NCBI GenBank assembly: GCA_016706405.1
Contig: JADJJT010000002.1
Location: 496,001-560,000, forward strand
Reading direction: 5' to 3'
From: Sphingobacteriales bacterium
Lineage (GTDB): Bacteria; Bacteroidota; Bacteroidia; Chitinophagales; UBA2359
DNA length: 64,000 bases
A program made the translations under genes and the position numbers. This document shows, piece after piece, positions 8,515 to 16,900 of this stretch. Below the pieces are notes generated by a model, which worked only from the letters and a program-made list of their open reading frames with translations, was not told the DNA's origin and searched no databases. Numbering within the stretch: the first letter of the stretch is position 1; the number at the start of each line of letters is the position of its first letter.

Positions 8515-10008
8515 TCAACTGTAAAACAGGGTAATAAGTATAATACCAACCACATCGAGCAATAAACCTATGCGCAACATTAAGGGTAGCGGAATTTTGC
8601 CGGTGCCAAAAACAATAGTATTAGGGGCAGTTGCAACGGGCAACATAAAACCTAAGGAGGCAGCAAAAGTGGCTGGCAGCATAAGCAAAAGCGGGTCAAT
8701 ATTTAACGATTGCGACAAAGCGGCAAGTACGGGCAATAGTAATTGTATGGTAGCCACGTTCGAGGCAAACTCGCTCATTAGCGTAACTAAGGCACATATA
8801 CCCAAAATCATTAAAAAGGGTGGCACCTGGCTTAATACCGTTAGTTGGCTGGCCAACCAAGTGCTAAGGCCGCTGACCTCAAAGCCTTTGGCTATGGCAA
8901 AGCCGCTGCCAAACAGTAAAATTATATCGTAGGGCAATTTTTGGGCTTCTTTCCATGTGCAAAGAGCGCGGGCAGGCTTACTTTTTGAGGGAATAAAAAA
9001 CAAAGCAAAAGCCATTAAAATAGCCACCGTGCTGTCTTGTACATAGTTGGGTTGTGGCAGTAAATTAGCCCATCCGGATATTGTAAAATTGCCCAAAACC
9101 AAATCATCCCGAAAAAACCAAAGCAATGCCGCTATTGTTAAAACGCCCGCCAACATTTTTTCTTCGTAGCGCCACGCGCCTAACTGTGCGTATTGCTGTT
9201 TAAAATGACCAATATCAAAGGGCAATGCAGCTTGTTTGCGCAGGCAAAACCAATATAAAATGGCAAAAATAGATGCCAATAAACATATCGATAAAGGCAG
9301 GCCGGCAGTTAGCCATCCGGCAAAAGAAATACCCGGCTCGTTAGGGTAGTTTTTTTCGTAAAAGCCCGAAAAAATTAAATTAGTAGGTGTGCCTATTATG
9401 GTTGCCATGCCTCCAATGGTAGCGCTATAGGCCAAACCCAACATTAAAGCGGCATTAAATTTTGTAACCGCACGGGGGTCAGTTTGCTCGCTGTCGGTTT
9501 CAACGCGGTTTACTATGGCTAATACGGCTGCCAGCAGCATCATGGTGGTTGCCGTGTTCGAAATCCACATCGAAATAAACCAACTGCAAAGCATGGCACC
9601 CATTAAAACCGTTAAAGGATTGCGCCCTAATACCGACAAAATTTTTAGCGATAACCGTATATGCAGCCCCCAATGCTCAATACTAAAGGCCAAAATAAAA
9701 CCGCCAACAAACATAAATATTATATGATCCATGTATTGAATGGCAGTGGTTTTTGCATCGAGCACCCCCAGCAAAGGCATCAACAAAAAGGGCACAAAGG
9801 CTGTAACGGCAATATGAGTGGCCTCGAGCATCCACCAGGTTGCCACCCAAACAATAATACCCGCCATTATTGAAACCTGCGGCTTGGCAGGGTCAAGGTC
9901 AATTACAAAAAAAAACAGGCAAGCCAGTAAGGGGCCAGCTATTAGTTTAAGTTGCTTTGAAGATAAAAATAAAGTTCGGCGCTTGCTTTTATGCTGTTTG
10001 GAAGACAT
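8515..10008 (-). CDS. DASS/SLC13-family sodium:anion symporter
   Basis: The 497-residue polytopic protein has the paired SNT signatures of the divalent anion:sodium symporter family: SNTATT at about residue 150 and SNVAT at about 416, at equivalent points of two inverted halves. Other family segments are IIGTPTNLIFSGFY in the middle and LPVATAPNTIVFGTG near the C-terminus. It imports dicarboxylates, sulfate or a similar anion with sodium; the exact substrate is not readable. It stands alone, divergent from the small genes that start at 10259. Confidence 0.9.
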   Translation of the reverse strand: MSSKQHKSKRRTLFLSSKQLKLIAGPLLACLFFFVIDLDPAKPQVSIMAGIIVWVATWWMLEATHIAVTAFVPFLLMPLLGVLDAKTTAIQYMDHIIFMFVGGFILAFSIEHWGLHIRLSLKILSVLGRNPLTVLMGAMLCSWFISMWISNTATTMMLLAAVLAIVNRVETDSEQTDPRAVTKFNAALMLGLAYSATIGGMATIIGTPTNLIFSGFYEKNYPNEPGISFAGWLTAGLPLSICLLASIFAILYWFCLRKQAALPFDIGHFKQQYAQLGAWRYEEKMLAGVLTIAALLWFFRDDLVLGNFTISGWANLLPQPNYVQDSTVAILMAFALFFIPSKSKPARALCTWKEAQKLPYDIILLFGSGFAIAKGFEVSGLSTWLASQLTVLSQVPPFLMILGICALVTLMSEFASNVATIQLLLPVLAALSQSLNIDPLLLMLPATFAASLGFMLPVATAPNTIVFGTGKIPLPLMLRIGLLLDVVGIILITLFYS

Positions 10009-10258
10009 TTTAATGGGGAGTGCGATAGTTTTTATTTAAGTGCACAATGATAGGCAAATTTGTTCTTAATTTTGGGCTTTGTTTTGTTTGGCCTTGAAAA
10101 AAAATCCGGATAATATTTTTAGGTTATCAGTAATTTAATAAGCAGTTTGCATGTTTATTCTTTTTCTTGCTATACCTGTTTCGAGGTAGTTTTGAAAAAT
10201 GTTTAATAAATATATTATTTTTACAATTTGTGCTCTTTCCTTAGTTTTTACTTTACTT

Positions 10259-10546
10259 ATGCTCATCCGGATAGTTAAAATGCAATTTACATCAAACGGA
10301 GCTAATCTTTTTGAACCAATCTTTTTGCAGGTAAAACCTCAAATTTTACAACAAGAAGGTTGCCTTAGCGTTGAACTTTGGCGCGACACGCTTGACCCTA
10401 ACACGTATTTTACTTACAGCCTTTGGCAAAGCCCTCAAGATTTGGCTCAATACCGGGCATCGGCACTTTTTTTGCAAACATGGCGGCAGGTAAAACCTTT
10501 GTTTGCCGCTCCGGCGCAAGCCTGGTCGGTTGAAAAATTGGCGTAG
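10259..10546 (+). CDS. Antibiotic biosynthesis monooxygenase (ABM)-like domain protein
   Basis: From the ATG at 10259 the 95-residue product matches the compact ABM ferredoxin-like fold: MLIRIVKMQF (first strand), GCLSVELWRD, a TYFTYSLWQSPQDLAQYR helix segment and a C-terminal AWSVEKL strand. The frame continues upstream to an ATG at 10199, which would add a 20-residue hydrophobic leader. The family normally begins at the later Met, so I prefer it, but a membrane-anchored form is not excluded. ABM proteins act on small aromatic, heme or quinone-like substrates; the one here is unknown. The VanZ-like gene follows 59 bp later. Confidence 0.75.
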   Translation: MLIRIVKMQFTSNGANLFEPIFLQVKPQILQQEGCLSVELWRDTLDPNTYFTYSLWQSPQDLAQYRASALFLQTWRQVKPLFAAPAQAWSVEKLA

Positions 10547-10605
10547 TGTATTTATTTTATTTTTCTCTTGGCTGATTGATTGATTTATACTTTTACTTTT
10601 TTATT

Positions 10606-10965
10606 ATGAACAAATTAAGTGCCGCTTTTTTCCGGAAAATGGCTTTTGCGTGGGCGTTTATCATCGTTATTATATCGTTATTGCCCGCCGAAAAACTGCC
10701 CCGGATGCCATTTACGCTTTTACACCCCGATAAAATTGGGCATTTGGTTTTTTATGGCATTTTAACTTATTTAGTGCATAAGGGCTTTAAACTGCATTAC
10801 ATGATTACCTTTATAGGTGTGGTTTTGTTTGGGTTACTAATGGAAATTTTTCAGGTTAGCTTTACCAACCGTTACTTTGAACTGGCCGATTTAATTGCCG
10901 ATGCTGCTGGCGCAGCCTTAACTTTGCTTGTTTTAGGTTATAAATTTAGGGCACAAAAAAACTAA
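10606..10965 (+). CDS. VanZ-like family membrane protein
   Basis: The product is 119 residues from the ATG at 10606 (an upstream start at 10576 would add ten residues). It has four hydrophobic helices and VanZ-family signatures: DKIGHLVFYGIL at about 42-53, GLLMEIFQ at about 77-84, then an Arg and two Asp in TNRYFELADLIAD before a final helix. VanZ relatives are linked to glycopeptide tolerance and cell-envelope functions, but most are uncharacterised. A regulator gene with its own promoter follows. Confidence 0.85.
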   Translation: MNKLSAAFFRKMAFAWAFIIVIISLLPAEKLPRMPFTLLHPDKIGHLVFYGILTYLVHKGFKLHYMITFIGVVLFGLLMEIFQVSFTNRYFELADLIADAAGAALTLLVLGYKFRAQKN

Positions 10966-10990
10966 TTCACAAGTTTGATGGAAAAACTAT

Positions 10991-10998
10991 TATCTTTG
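10991..10998 (+). promoter_or_regulatory. -7 element (TATCTTTG) for the winged-helix regulator
   Basis: An exact TAnnTTTG match between the VanZ-like stop (10965) and the regulator. It predicts initiation near 11005, giving the ATG at 11057 a leader of about 50 nt and the ATG at 11018 only about 13 nt. Confidence 0.5.
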
Positions 10999-11056
10999 CT
11001 TTTGTTTTCAAAGTATAATGCCCTTTTCCCTCCACTCAAATTACACGTACACACCT

Positions 11057-11383
11057 ATGAAAGATGTGTTAAAAAACATGAACAAGGCTTTTGACAGCCG
11101 GGTTCGTATAGCTATAATGTCGTTATTATTGGCCAACGAATGGGTTGATTTTAACTCAATCAAAGAAACACTTGGAATTACCGATGGAAATTTGGCCAGC
11201 CATACCACCTCGTTAGAGCGAAAACGTTATATTGAAGTTACTAAAAAATTTGTAGGCAAACGCCCCAATACTTCGTATAAAGCTACCGAGCTGGGCAAAA
11301 TTGCCTTTTTTAACTATGTCGCTTGCCTAAGGCAATTACTTCCGGCGCAATCTTTACCTCAAACCACCGATGCTAACAAATAA
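11057..11383 (+). CDS. Winged-helix transcriptional regulator
   Basis: A 108-residue single-domain DNA-binding protein: LNKAFDSRVRIAIMSLL-type first helix, a helix-turn-helix around FNSIKETLGITDGNLASHTTSLE, and a wing with KFVGKRPNTSYKATELG. This is the short ArsR/MarR-like 'HTH_34' type common in Bacteroidota. A 13-residue longer form from ATG 11018 is possible. It probably dimerises through the C-terminal helix. Its target is unknown; adjacent co-directional genes are a DgkA-type kinase and a flippase, so it could control envelope genes, but that is only positional. Confidence 0.8.
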   Translation: MKDVLKNMNKAFDSRVRIAIMSLLLANEWVDFNSIKETLGITDGNLASHTTSLERKRYIEVTKKFVGKRPNTSYKATELGKIAFFNYVACLRQLLPAQSLPQTTDANK

Positions 11384-11419
11384 CAATCTGAAAACTAATC
11401 TATACATCTACGCAATCAC

Positions 11420-11830
11420 TTGCAAACTGAAACAAAAAACAAACCGGCGTTTTCAATTACCCGCTTCGCAAAAAGCCTACAAAATGCTTTTAACGGCCTA
11501 TTTTGGGTGTTTACCCACGAGCGCAATATGCAATTACATGCCGTAGCTGCTTTATTAGCTGTTTTGTTTGGTATTTGGCTGCGGGTTTCGGGTATTGAGT
11601 GGGCAGTTTTGTGCCTAACTATTGGCAGTGTAATGGCCGCCGAGGCTTTTAATAGCGCTATTGAACAACTGACCGATATGGTAAGTCCTGATTTTAATCC
11701 CAAGGCCGGCTTAGTAAAAGACCTTGCAGCCGGAGCTGTAACTTTAGTAGCAATAAGTGCGGTAGCCGTAGCAATCGGTATTTTTGCGCCTAAAATATGG
11801 TCTAAATATTTGGTTTTGTATTTTAGTTAA
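11420..11830 (+). CDS. dgkA: DgkA-type diacylglycerol/undecaprenol kinase
   Basis: A small (136-residue) integral membrane lipid kinase with about three transmembrane helices. The signature EAFNSAIEQLTD (about 75-86) matches the DgkA active-site motif, and an upstream HERN segment (about 33-36) supplies another conserved Glu. No ATG lies at the 5' end; TTG at 11420 is the only reasonable start. Gram-positive and Bacteroidota members often phosphorylate undecaprenol rather than diacylglycerol, so the lipid substrate is uncertain. It is followed 40 bp later by a polysaccharide flippase gene, which fits a role in lipid-carrier recycling. Confidence 0.88.
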   Translation: MQTETKNKPAFSITRFAKSLQNAFNGLFWVFTHERNMQLHAVAALLAVLFGIWLRVSGIEWAVLCLTIGSVMAAEAFNSAIEQLTDMVSPDFNPKAGLVKDLAAGAVTLVAISAVAVAIGIFAPKIWSKYLVLYFS

Positions 11831-11870
11831 ACAATATTACTGTAATTTTTATTGTCTTATTTGTTAGGTT

Positions 11871-13358
11871 ATGGGTGTAATGCGCAGGCAAGGCCTTAAA
11901 AGTATGTTAATGGCCTATATTGGTGTTGTTCTGGGCGCAATCAATGTATTAGCAGTATATCCGGCGTGTTTAACCCCCGAACTAATTGGTTTGTCGGGCG
12001 CGCTAACCGACTCGGCTATGTTGTTACTACCTACTGTGTTATTAGGCAGTACGTACATGGGCGTTAAGTTTTTTCCTAACTTTAATAATACAAATAAAAA
12101 GCACAACGGATTTTTAGGTTTACTACTGTTAATACCTCTGTTTGGTTTTGCGGTGTTTGCCTTGATTTTTCCGGCAATAAAGCCTTTGCTGCAAAGTTTA
12201 TTTATAAAACAATCGCCGTTATTTAGTCAATATATAGTTTATTTATTGCCGCTGCTTTTTTTGTTTGCTTTGCAATGGGCCTTAGAAAGTTGGCTCAAAT
12301 CGCTATTTTTAGTTGCCATACCCAGTTTACTGCGCGAAACTTTATGGCGATTATTAGTAATAGCTGCCTGTGTTTTGTACTTTTATGGTTTTGTTAACCA
12401 GCACGGATTTGTAATTGCCTATATTGGTTGCTATGCAATAGTTTGCCTTTGTTTTGTTTTATATGTAATAGGACTTAAAAAATTTTATTGGAGAATAAAC
12501 TTTGCTCAGCTTAATAAACCTTTAGTCCGCCAAATGGCTACCTACTCGGGGTATATTATTTTAGCCGGATTGGGCGTAATTGGTATGCGCACCATTGATG
12601 CACTAATGATTACTTCGATGAGCGGTTTACATAGTGCTGGTGTTTACCGGATAGCCTTCTTTATTGGTACTATAATAGAAATACCTTATAGGGTGTTTAC
12701 CCAAATTGCCTCGCCCTTAGTGGCAAGTTATTTAAGCAATAAAAATATTACAGCCTTAGACGAGGTATATAAAAAAGTATCTATTAACCAGTTTATAGTA
12801 GGTTTGTTGTTGCTACTGTTAATTGCCTTAAACTTAAATACATTGTTTAAACTAATGCCAAATGGGCAAATATATGCTGCCGGGTGGTATGTGGTTTTAA
12901 TAATTGGTGCGGCAAAAGTTATTGACAGTTTAACCAGTGTAAACAACGAAATCATTGTTTACTCTGATTTTTACCGTATTAGTTTACTCATTATGCTTTC
13001 AACGGTAGCCGTTACTATTATTTCTAACTTAGTTTTAATACCGTTATGCGGCATAACCGGGGCCGCCATTGCCACCTTGGCAACTATTACATTGTTTAAT
13101 TTTTTAAAATTGTGGTTTATATATTACAAATACAAAATACAGCCATTTAGCAAGCAAACAGTCAAAGTGTTGGGTGCAGCCTTAATAAGTGCAATACCCG
13201 CTTTTTTGATACCTCAATTAGGCCATTATTTACTCGACAGCACTTTAAAAACTATATTTTTAGTAGGAATTTATAGCACTTTAATTTGGAAATGGAATAT
13301 TTCTCCAGATATTAATATGTTTCTAATTAGCTTAATGAGTAAAATAAAACAGCGTTAG
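11871..13358 (+). CDS. Polysaccharide biosynthesis flippase (Wzx/MATE-like)
   Basis: The 495-residue protein is hydrophobic throughout, with about 12-14 predicted transmembrane helices. Features typical of the MOP superfamily include GVIGMRTIDALMITSM, then AGVYRIAFFIGTIIEIPYRVF, SPLVASYLSN and a LIPLCGITGAAIATL segment. Such proteins flip lipid-linked oligosaccharides across the inner membrane. No glycosyltransferases are adjacent; a sugar aminotransferase appears at the far right edge. The N-terminus is unusually short before the first helix, so the start at 11871 is probable but not certain. Confidence 0.82.
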   Translation: MGVMRRQGLKSMLMAYIGVVLGAINVLAVYPACLTPELIGLSGALTDSAMLLLPTVLLGSTYMGVKFFPNFNNTNKKHNGFLGLLLLIPLFGFAVFALIFPAIKPLLQSLFIKQSPLFSQYIVYLLPLLFLFALQWALESWLKSLFLVAIPSLLRETLWRLLVIAACVLYFYGFVNQHGFVIAYIGCYAIVCLCFVLYVIGLKKFYWRINFAQLNKPLVRQMATYSGYIILAGLGVIGMRTIDALMITSMSGLHSAGVYRIAFFIGTIIEIPYRVFTQIASPLVASYLSNKNITALDEVYKKVSINQFIVGLLLLLLIALNLNTLFKLMPNGQIYAAGWYVVLIIGAAKVIDSLTSVNNEIIVYSDFYRISLLIMLSTVAVTIISNLVLIPLCGITGAAIATLATITLFNFLKLWFIYYKYKIQPFSKQTVKVLGAALISAIPAFLIPQLGHYLLDSTLKTIFLVGIYSTLIWKWNISPDINMFLISLMSKIKQR

Positions 13359-13455
13359 CGTATTACTTTTAGCAGTACTTCGGTTGTTGCGTTTATAAAA
13401 CACTTAGGCTAAAGAAAATTTTTTTTATCCGGAGGAGGTAAGTTGCATTTATGCC

Positions 13456-13690
13456 TTACCCACCTCCACCCACCAACAAAATTTTACCTATAAGGGCAGG
13501 GTTTTTTTCTTCCGGATGATTGGGCGTGAAATGGTAATAATACATGCCTTGGGCTAAATTATTGGTAAGCATTGTAACCCAATGGGATAGCGGCAACCGA
13601 CCAAACCAACTGCCCTAAGGTATTGTACAAAGCCAACTGCCCAACTAACGCCTGGCTGTATTGCAACAGCTTTTTGTTTTTGCAACGCAT
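13456..13690 (-). pseudogene. Decayed T9SS type A sorting-domain fragment
   Basis: The minus strand encodes YNTLGQLVWSVA in one frame and LAQGMYYYHFTP ... LIGKILLV in the next, the classic end of a T9SS C-terminal sorting domain. The two frames join if one T is removed from GGTTACAATG (around 13580). Nothing upstream encodes the rest of a cargo protein. This is a remnant of a secreted-protein gene or a translocated C-terminal cassette. Confidence 0.7.
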
Positions 13691-14271
13691 AAGATTTAAA
13701 GTTTTTAAAATGAAAATTATATTAGTCAACGGCAAATTTAACGCATTTTTTATTTAGTTGCAAGAGATGGGGGCAAAAAAAGCGTCTTGAATTGTGATTC
13801 ATGTGATTTGGGCGTAGAGATGGGTTATGGCTGGGAAACCAGGCTCAACTATAAGGATTTGAATATTAATTGCCTCCGGATAATTTTTTTCAAAGTGTAT
13901 CGTCTGAATTAGAATTTTTTCGCTTCAATTATTAACAAGATTTTAACGTTTGCCCATAAACGAAAGTCTTACCTATATAATTTTTAAGCGCACAAGAAAA
14001 AATGCCCTAACACGTTGTTGCACAATGAAACAAGAAAGAATAAATTTATCCGAATAAATTTATCCGGATTTTAACCTATTGCCAAGATGTTTGAGGGCAA
14101 AAAATACCCATCCGGAAAAAATAAAAAAAAAAATTTTTCAACTTTTTTGGTACAAAGTAAAAAACACCTTATCTTCACTCAATTTTTCCAATCAAACCAT
14201 TTTTTATTACCTAACTCCTTTAAATCAATCTTAACAAAATACAAAAAAAATTATCGCTTAAACTTATACAC
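13691..14271. other. AT-rich intergenic region without a convincing gene
   Basis: This stretch contains a 13-bp direct repeat (AATAAATTTATCC twice, about 14040-14068) and four TCCGGA sites. A 62-codon frame (14087-14275) runs into the next gene but looks like leader sequence. A short open frame with no ATG (about 13740-13910) resembles nothing I know. Confidence 0.5.
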
Positions 14272-15081
14272 ATGAAAAAACTCTTATTATTATTTGTTCT
14301 ATGCGCTTTTTTATTGAGCGCAAACACCTATGCAGGTATTGTTGACGTTCGCTTTGCCGACCCACAATATAGCGGCAACTCGTACTGTGTTAAAGTACAA
14401 GTAAAAGCCCAAGACATTAGTTTTGAATTGGGTAGTGCCACCATTTTCTTCGATTATAATATGGATGCTATCGGAAAACCCAGCGTTAAATCGTTAAATT
14501 TTAACGATAAAAATAATTGTGGACCAGGCGGTACTACAAGCTACACCAACAGTTTTACTTTTTTAGAGCTTGATAAAGCAGGCGAAGGTAACTACGCTAT
14601 TTTATTAAATGCACCAAATTCGGGCTGCCCGTCTGTTACCACTGCTTGGGTTGATGTTGCCGAATTTTGCTTCGAAGTGTTAAATCCAAATTTAGAAGTT
14701 GGCCTTAAAATTAACACCAAATACACTGCGTTTAACACTGTAGCAAACAATGGCCAAATGCACGATTTAGGCGAAGTTGGCGGCGTTGAAGGTACTGCTA
14801 CCGAATCGCCCGTTTTGGTAAAATACAACGCCAATATTAGCGTTTACCCTAACTTTACCCAAAGCAAAGTTTATATTGACCTAAAAGCCCAAAACACTGC
14901 CAAAGCCGTTATTAATATTTACGACATGACAGGCCGCGTAGTTAGCTACCTCGAAAAAGATGCCGTTGTAGGCAAACAAAGTTACGAAATTGACCTTGCC
15001 GGCTTTACTAATGGCTACTACCTGATTGATATACACCAGGGCAATAACAAAGTTAGCCACAAAGTACTGTTAACACATTAG
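14272..15081 (+). CDS. Secreted T9SS type A cargo protein, cohesin-like body
   Basis: The 269-residue protein starts with a clear signal peptide (KKLLLLFVLCAFLLSANTYA, about 2-21). A beta-rich body (about 22-180) has a cohesin-like pattern (VDVRFADPQY, FFDYNMDAIG, VDVAEFCFEV) and paired cysteines. The end (about 188-269) is a T9SS type A sorting domain: ANISVYPN, INIYDMTGRVVS, GFTNGYYLIDI, final SHKVLL. It is exported by Sec, then moved across the outer membrane by T9SS and probably attached to the surface. Binding partners are unknown; the cohesin resemblance is inference. A strong hairpin terminator follows. Confidence 0.85.
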   Translation: MKKLLLLFVLCAFLLSANTYAGIVDVRFADPQYSGNSYCVKVQVKAQDISFELGSATIFFDYNMDAIGKPSVKSLNFNDKNNCGPGGTTSYTNSFTFLELDKAGEGNYAILLNAPNSGCPSVTTAWVDVAEFCFEVLNPNLEVGLKINTKYTAFNTVANNGQMHDLGEVGGVEGTATESPVLVKYNANISVYPNFTQSKVYIDLKAQNTAKAVINIYDMTGRVVSYLEKDAVVGKQSYEIDLAGFTNGYYLIDIHQGNNKVSHKVLLTH

Positions 15082-15117
15082 CAAACCCAATAATTAATTT
15101 AACAAACTAGTACAAAA

Positions 15118-15156
15118 GCGCATTGGTTGTAAATGTATAACCATTGCGCTTTTTTG
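15118..15156 (+). terminator. Intrinsic terminator after the T9SS cargo gene
   Basis: GCGCATTGGTT pairs with AACCATTGCGC (one mismatch, short loop), followed by a T-run. It lies 37 bp after the stop at 15081. Confidence 0.8.
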
Positions 15157-15193
15157 TTCAATGAAACGCGCTATGATTCGCCTTAAAAAACAT

Positions 15194-15228
15194 ACCCGAT
15201 TTTAGTTTTAACTCAACTAAAATCGGGT
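15194..15228. terminator. Perfect 14-bp hairpin terminator
   Basis: ACCCGATTTTAGTT and AACTAAAATCGGGT form an uninterrupted stem with a 7-nt loop. T-runs occur on both strands (TTTTT to the right, TTTTTT on the minus strand to the left). It best serves the minus-strand gene ending at 15248 and backs up the plus-strand terminator. Confidence 0.8.
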
Positions 15229-15247
15229 GTTTTTAACATTTGAGTAT

Positions 15248-15871
15248 CTACATGTTTTGGAACGGCAATAACAAGGTTCCTTTTTTGTTAGTACTATACC
15301 TACCTGCTTTTAATTTGCGCTTCCCTTGTATTTTGTATTTTTTTAACCATTTCGGAGGGAGTGGAATATCGAAATTGAAGTTCAGAGCAAAACTGGTTTG
15401 GCAACTTTTGGTACTAGGAGGGTATTGTAGTATTATGCCTTCTTTAGTGATTTTTCCAAACAAAAAGTAATCACTAACTTGCGACAGATGCTCTTCAAAT
15501 GAGTGTGCTTCAGCCTCGCCACCACTAGAATCATCACCACCGTCTGTGCCGCCACTAGCATCACCACCGCCATCACTGCCGCCACTACTGTCACCGCCGT
15601 CATCACCATCACCACCAGTATCCGGTTTTTTCTTAATTATACCACCCAAAAAATCGAGTATATCATCAATAATTTCGCCTAAAGGGCTTTTGCCCTTTTC
15701 AATGTCCACCTCATTATCGTCTCCAATAATTATGGTGGGGTTACAATCTTTGCCTTCGGGGCAATCAATATCAATTACAACCGGCGGTGGACAGGCTTTT
15801 ACACTTAACGCACTTAAAAAAAGAGTAAGTGCGAAGAAAACAAGTAGAAATTGTTGTTTGAGTTTTAACAT
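15248..15871 (-). CDS. Secreted protein with Gly/Asp/Ser low-complexity linker, unknown function
   Basis: The 207-residue protein has a signal peptide (LVFFALTLFLSALSVKA, about 10-26) followed by a Cys/Pro/Asp-rich segment (ACPPPVVIDIDCPEGKDC). A 35-residue run of almost only Gly, Asp, Ser and Ala comes next (about 85-120). The C-terminal domain of about 85 residues ends LKAGRYSTNKKGTLLLPF. The acidic Gly-rich run could bind calcium or act as a flexible spacer. I recognise no catalytic motif. It has its own terminator, and the upstream region carries two pairs of direct repeats. It is not a T9SS cargo by its C-terminus. Confidence 0.7.
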   Translation of the reverse strand: MLKLKQQFLLVFFALTLFLSALSVKACPPPVVIDIDCPEGKDCNPTIIIGDDNEVDIEKGKSPLGEIIDDILDFLGGIIKKKPDTGGDGDDGGDSSGGSDGGGDASGGTDGGDDSSGGEAEAHSFEEHLSQVSDYFLFGKITKEGIILQYPPSTKSCQTSFALNFNFDIPLPPKWLKKYKIQGKRKLKAGRYSTNKKGTLLLPFQNM

Positions 15872-16246
15872 ACAATAAGATGTTTAAGGAGTGAGAGATA
15901 AAAATATGATTATGAAGATTAACGATATGAAGGTTAACGAATTGTTATTTTAAATTAGGCAGATAGCTTGCATTATCTATTCGGGCAGATAGTTTGCTTT
16001 AACCCTAAACATTTTTCGCTTAAGACAAGCGTATATTTGTTAGCTTTACCAAATATTGATTGTAAATTTTTAAGAACTCATATATAAATATATAAAAAAA
16101 TGCGAAAAGATTGCCTTTTAGTAAAACTTATATACAAAGCTAACTAAAATTGTTGTAAACTAAATACAAAATTATTTTTTTACTACTAGAATAAGCACTT
16201 AACACCACATCATATTCAGCTAATAAAAGTATATTTACTAATCTTT
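15872..16246. promoter_or_regulatory. Divergent intergenic region with two direct-repeat pairs and a -7 element
   Basis: Between the minus-strand secreted-protein gene and ruvC lie GAAG(A/G)TTAACGA at 15914-15925 and 15929-15940, and GGCAGATAG(C/T)TTGC at 15958-15971 and 15984-15997. A plus-strand TATATTTG at 16032-16039 matches TAnnTTTG and could drive ruvC from about 200 bp upstream. The repeats look like regulator sites. No gene is seen. Confidence 0.45.
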
Positions 16247-16900
16247 ATGCCCACAACAGCAAAAACAACAACACAAACACAACCTGTAATTACCCCACCC
16301 CCTCCAGGTTTTATACGCATTGCCGGCGTTGACCCTGGCACAACTGCAATGGGTTACGCTATTATTGACGCGGCTAAAAACGAACACATATTGTTGAGCA
16401 TGGGTGTCATTCAACTCCATAAATATCCGGATGCTTACGTAAAGCTCGAAAAAATATTTGAACGACTTCATGGCATTTTTGAATATTTCAACCCAAATGT
16501 ATTAGCCATAGAAGCTCCTTTTTACGGTAGTAATGTGCAAAGTATGTTAAAATTAGGGCGCGCTCAAGGGGTGGCTATTACGGCAGCTATGCTCCACAAG
16601 ATGCCGGTTTTTGAGTACGCGCCGCGCAAAATAAAACAAGCTATAACGGGCAACGGCAATGCCTCGAAAGAGCAGGTAGCAGCGTTATTGCTTAAAATGT
16701 TACAGCTAAATAAAGCCCCAAGTTTTTTAGATGCCACCGATGCTTTGGGGGTAGCTGTTTGCCACTCTTTTCAGGTGTTTTCGGCGTTAGGTGCAGGTAA
16801 TACTGGTAATAGTTTGGGTGCGAACAAGCCAGCCCGCAAAAAAAAGCCTGCCAACTGGGATAGTTTTATTGCAGAAAATCCGCATCGGGTAAAAAAGTAG
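16247..16900 (+). CDS. ruvC: Holliday junction resolvase RuvC
   Basis: Crossover junction endodeoxyribonuclease that cuts four-way DNA junctions in recombinational repair, working with RuvAB. The 217-residue protein has all four acidic catalytic residues: D29 in GVDPGT, E89 in AIEAPFYG, and D162 and D165 in LDATDALGVAVCH. An extra Thr/Pro-rich N-terminus of about 20 residues precedes the catalytic strand, and there is a Lys-rich tail of about 40 residues after the core. Neither ruvA nor ruvB is adjacent. Its 3' end overlaps the convergent HIT gene by 35 bp. Confidence 0.95.
   Translation: MPTTAKTTTQTQPVITPPPPGFIRIAGVDPGTTAMGYAIIDAAKNEHILLSMGVIQLHKYPDAYVKLEKIFERLHGIFEYFNPNVLAIEAPFYGSNVQSMLKLGRAQGVAITAAMLHKMPVFEYAPRKIKQAITGNGNASKEQVAALLLKMLQLNKAPSFLDATDALGVAVCHSFQVFSALGAGNTGNSLGANKPARKKKPANWDSFIAENPHRVKK

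Noticed and set aside
10199..10258. Hydrophobic 20-residue leader on the ABM-like protein
   Set aside because: The family normally starts at MLIRIVKM, and the leader looks like translated upstream sequence; kept only as an alternative.
14087..14275. 62-codon frame ending at the start of the T9SS cargo gene
   Set aside because: AT-rich Lys/Phe/Ser composition overlapping the next ATG; it looks like leader sequence.
16866..16900. 35-bp overlap of ruvC and the HIT gene as a possible regulatory antisense arrangement
   Set aside because: Short convergent overlaps are common in compact genomes and both proteins have normal C-termini.
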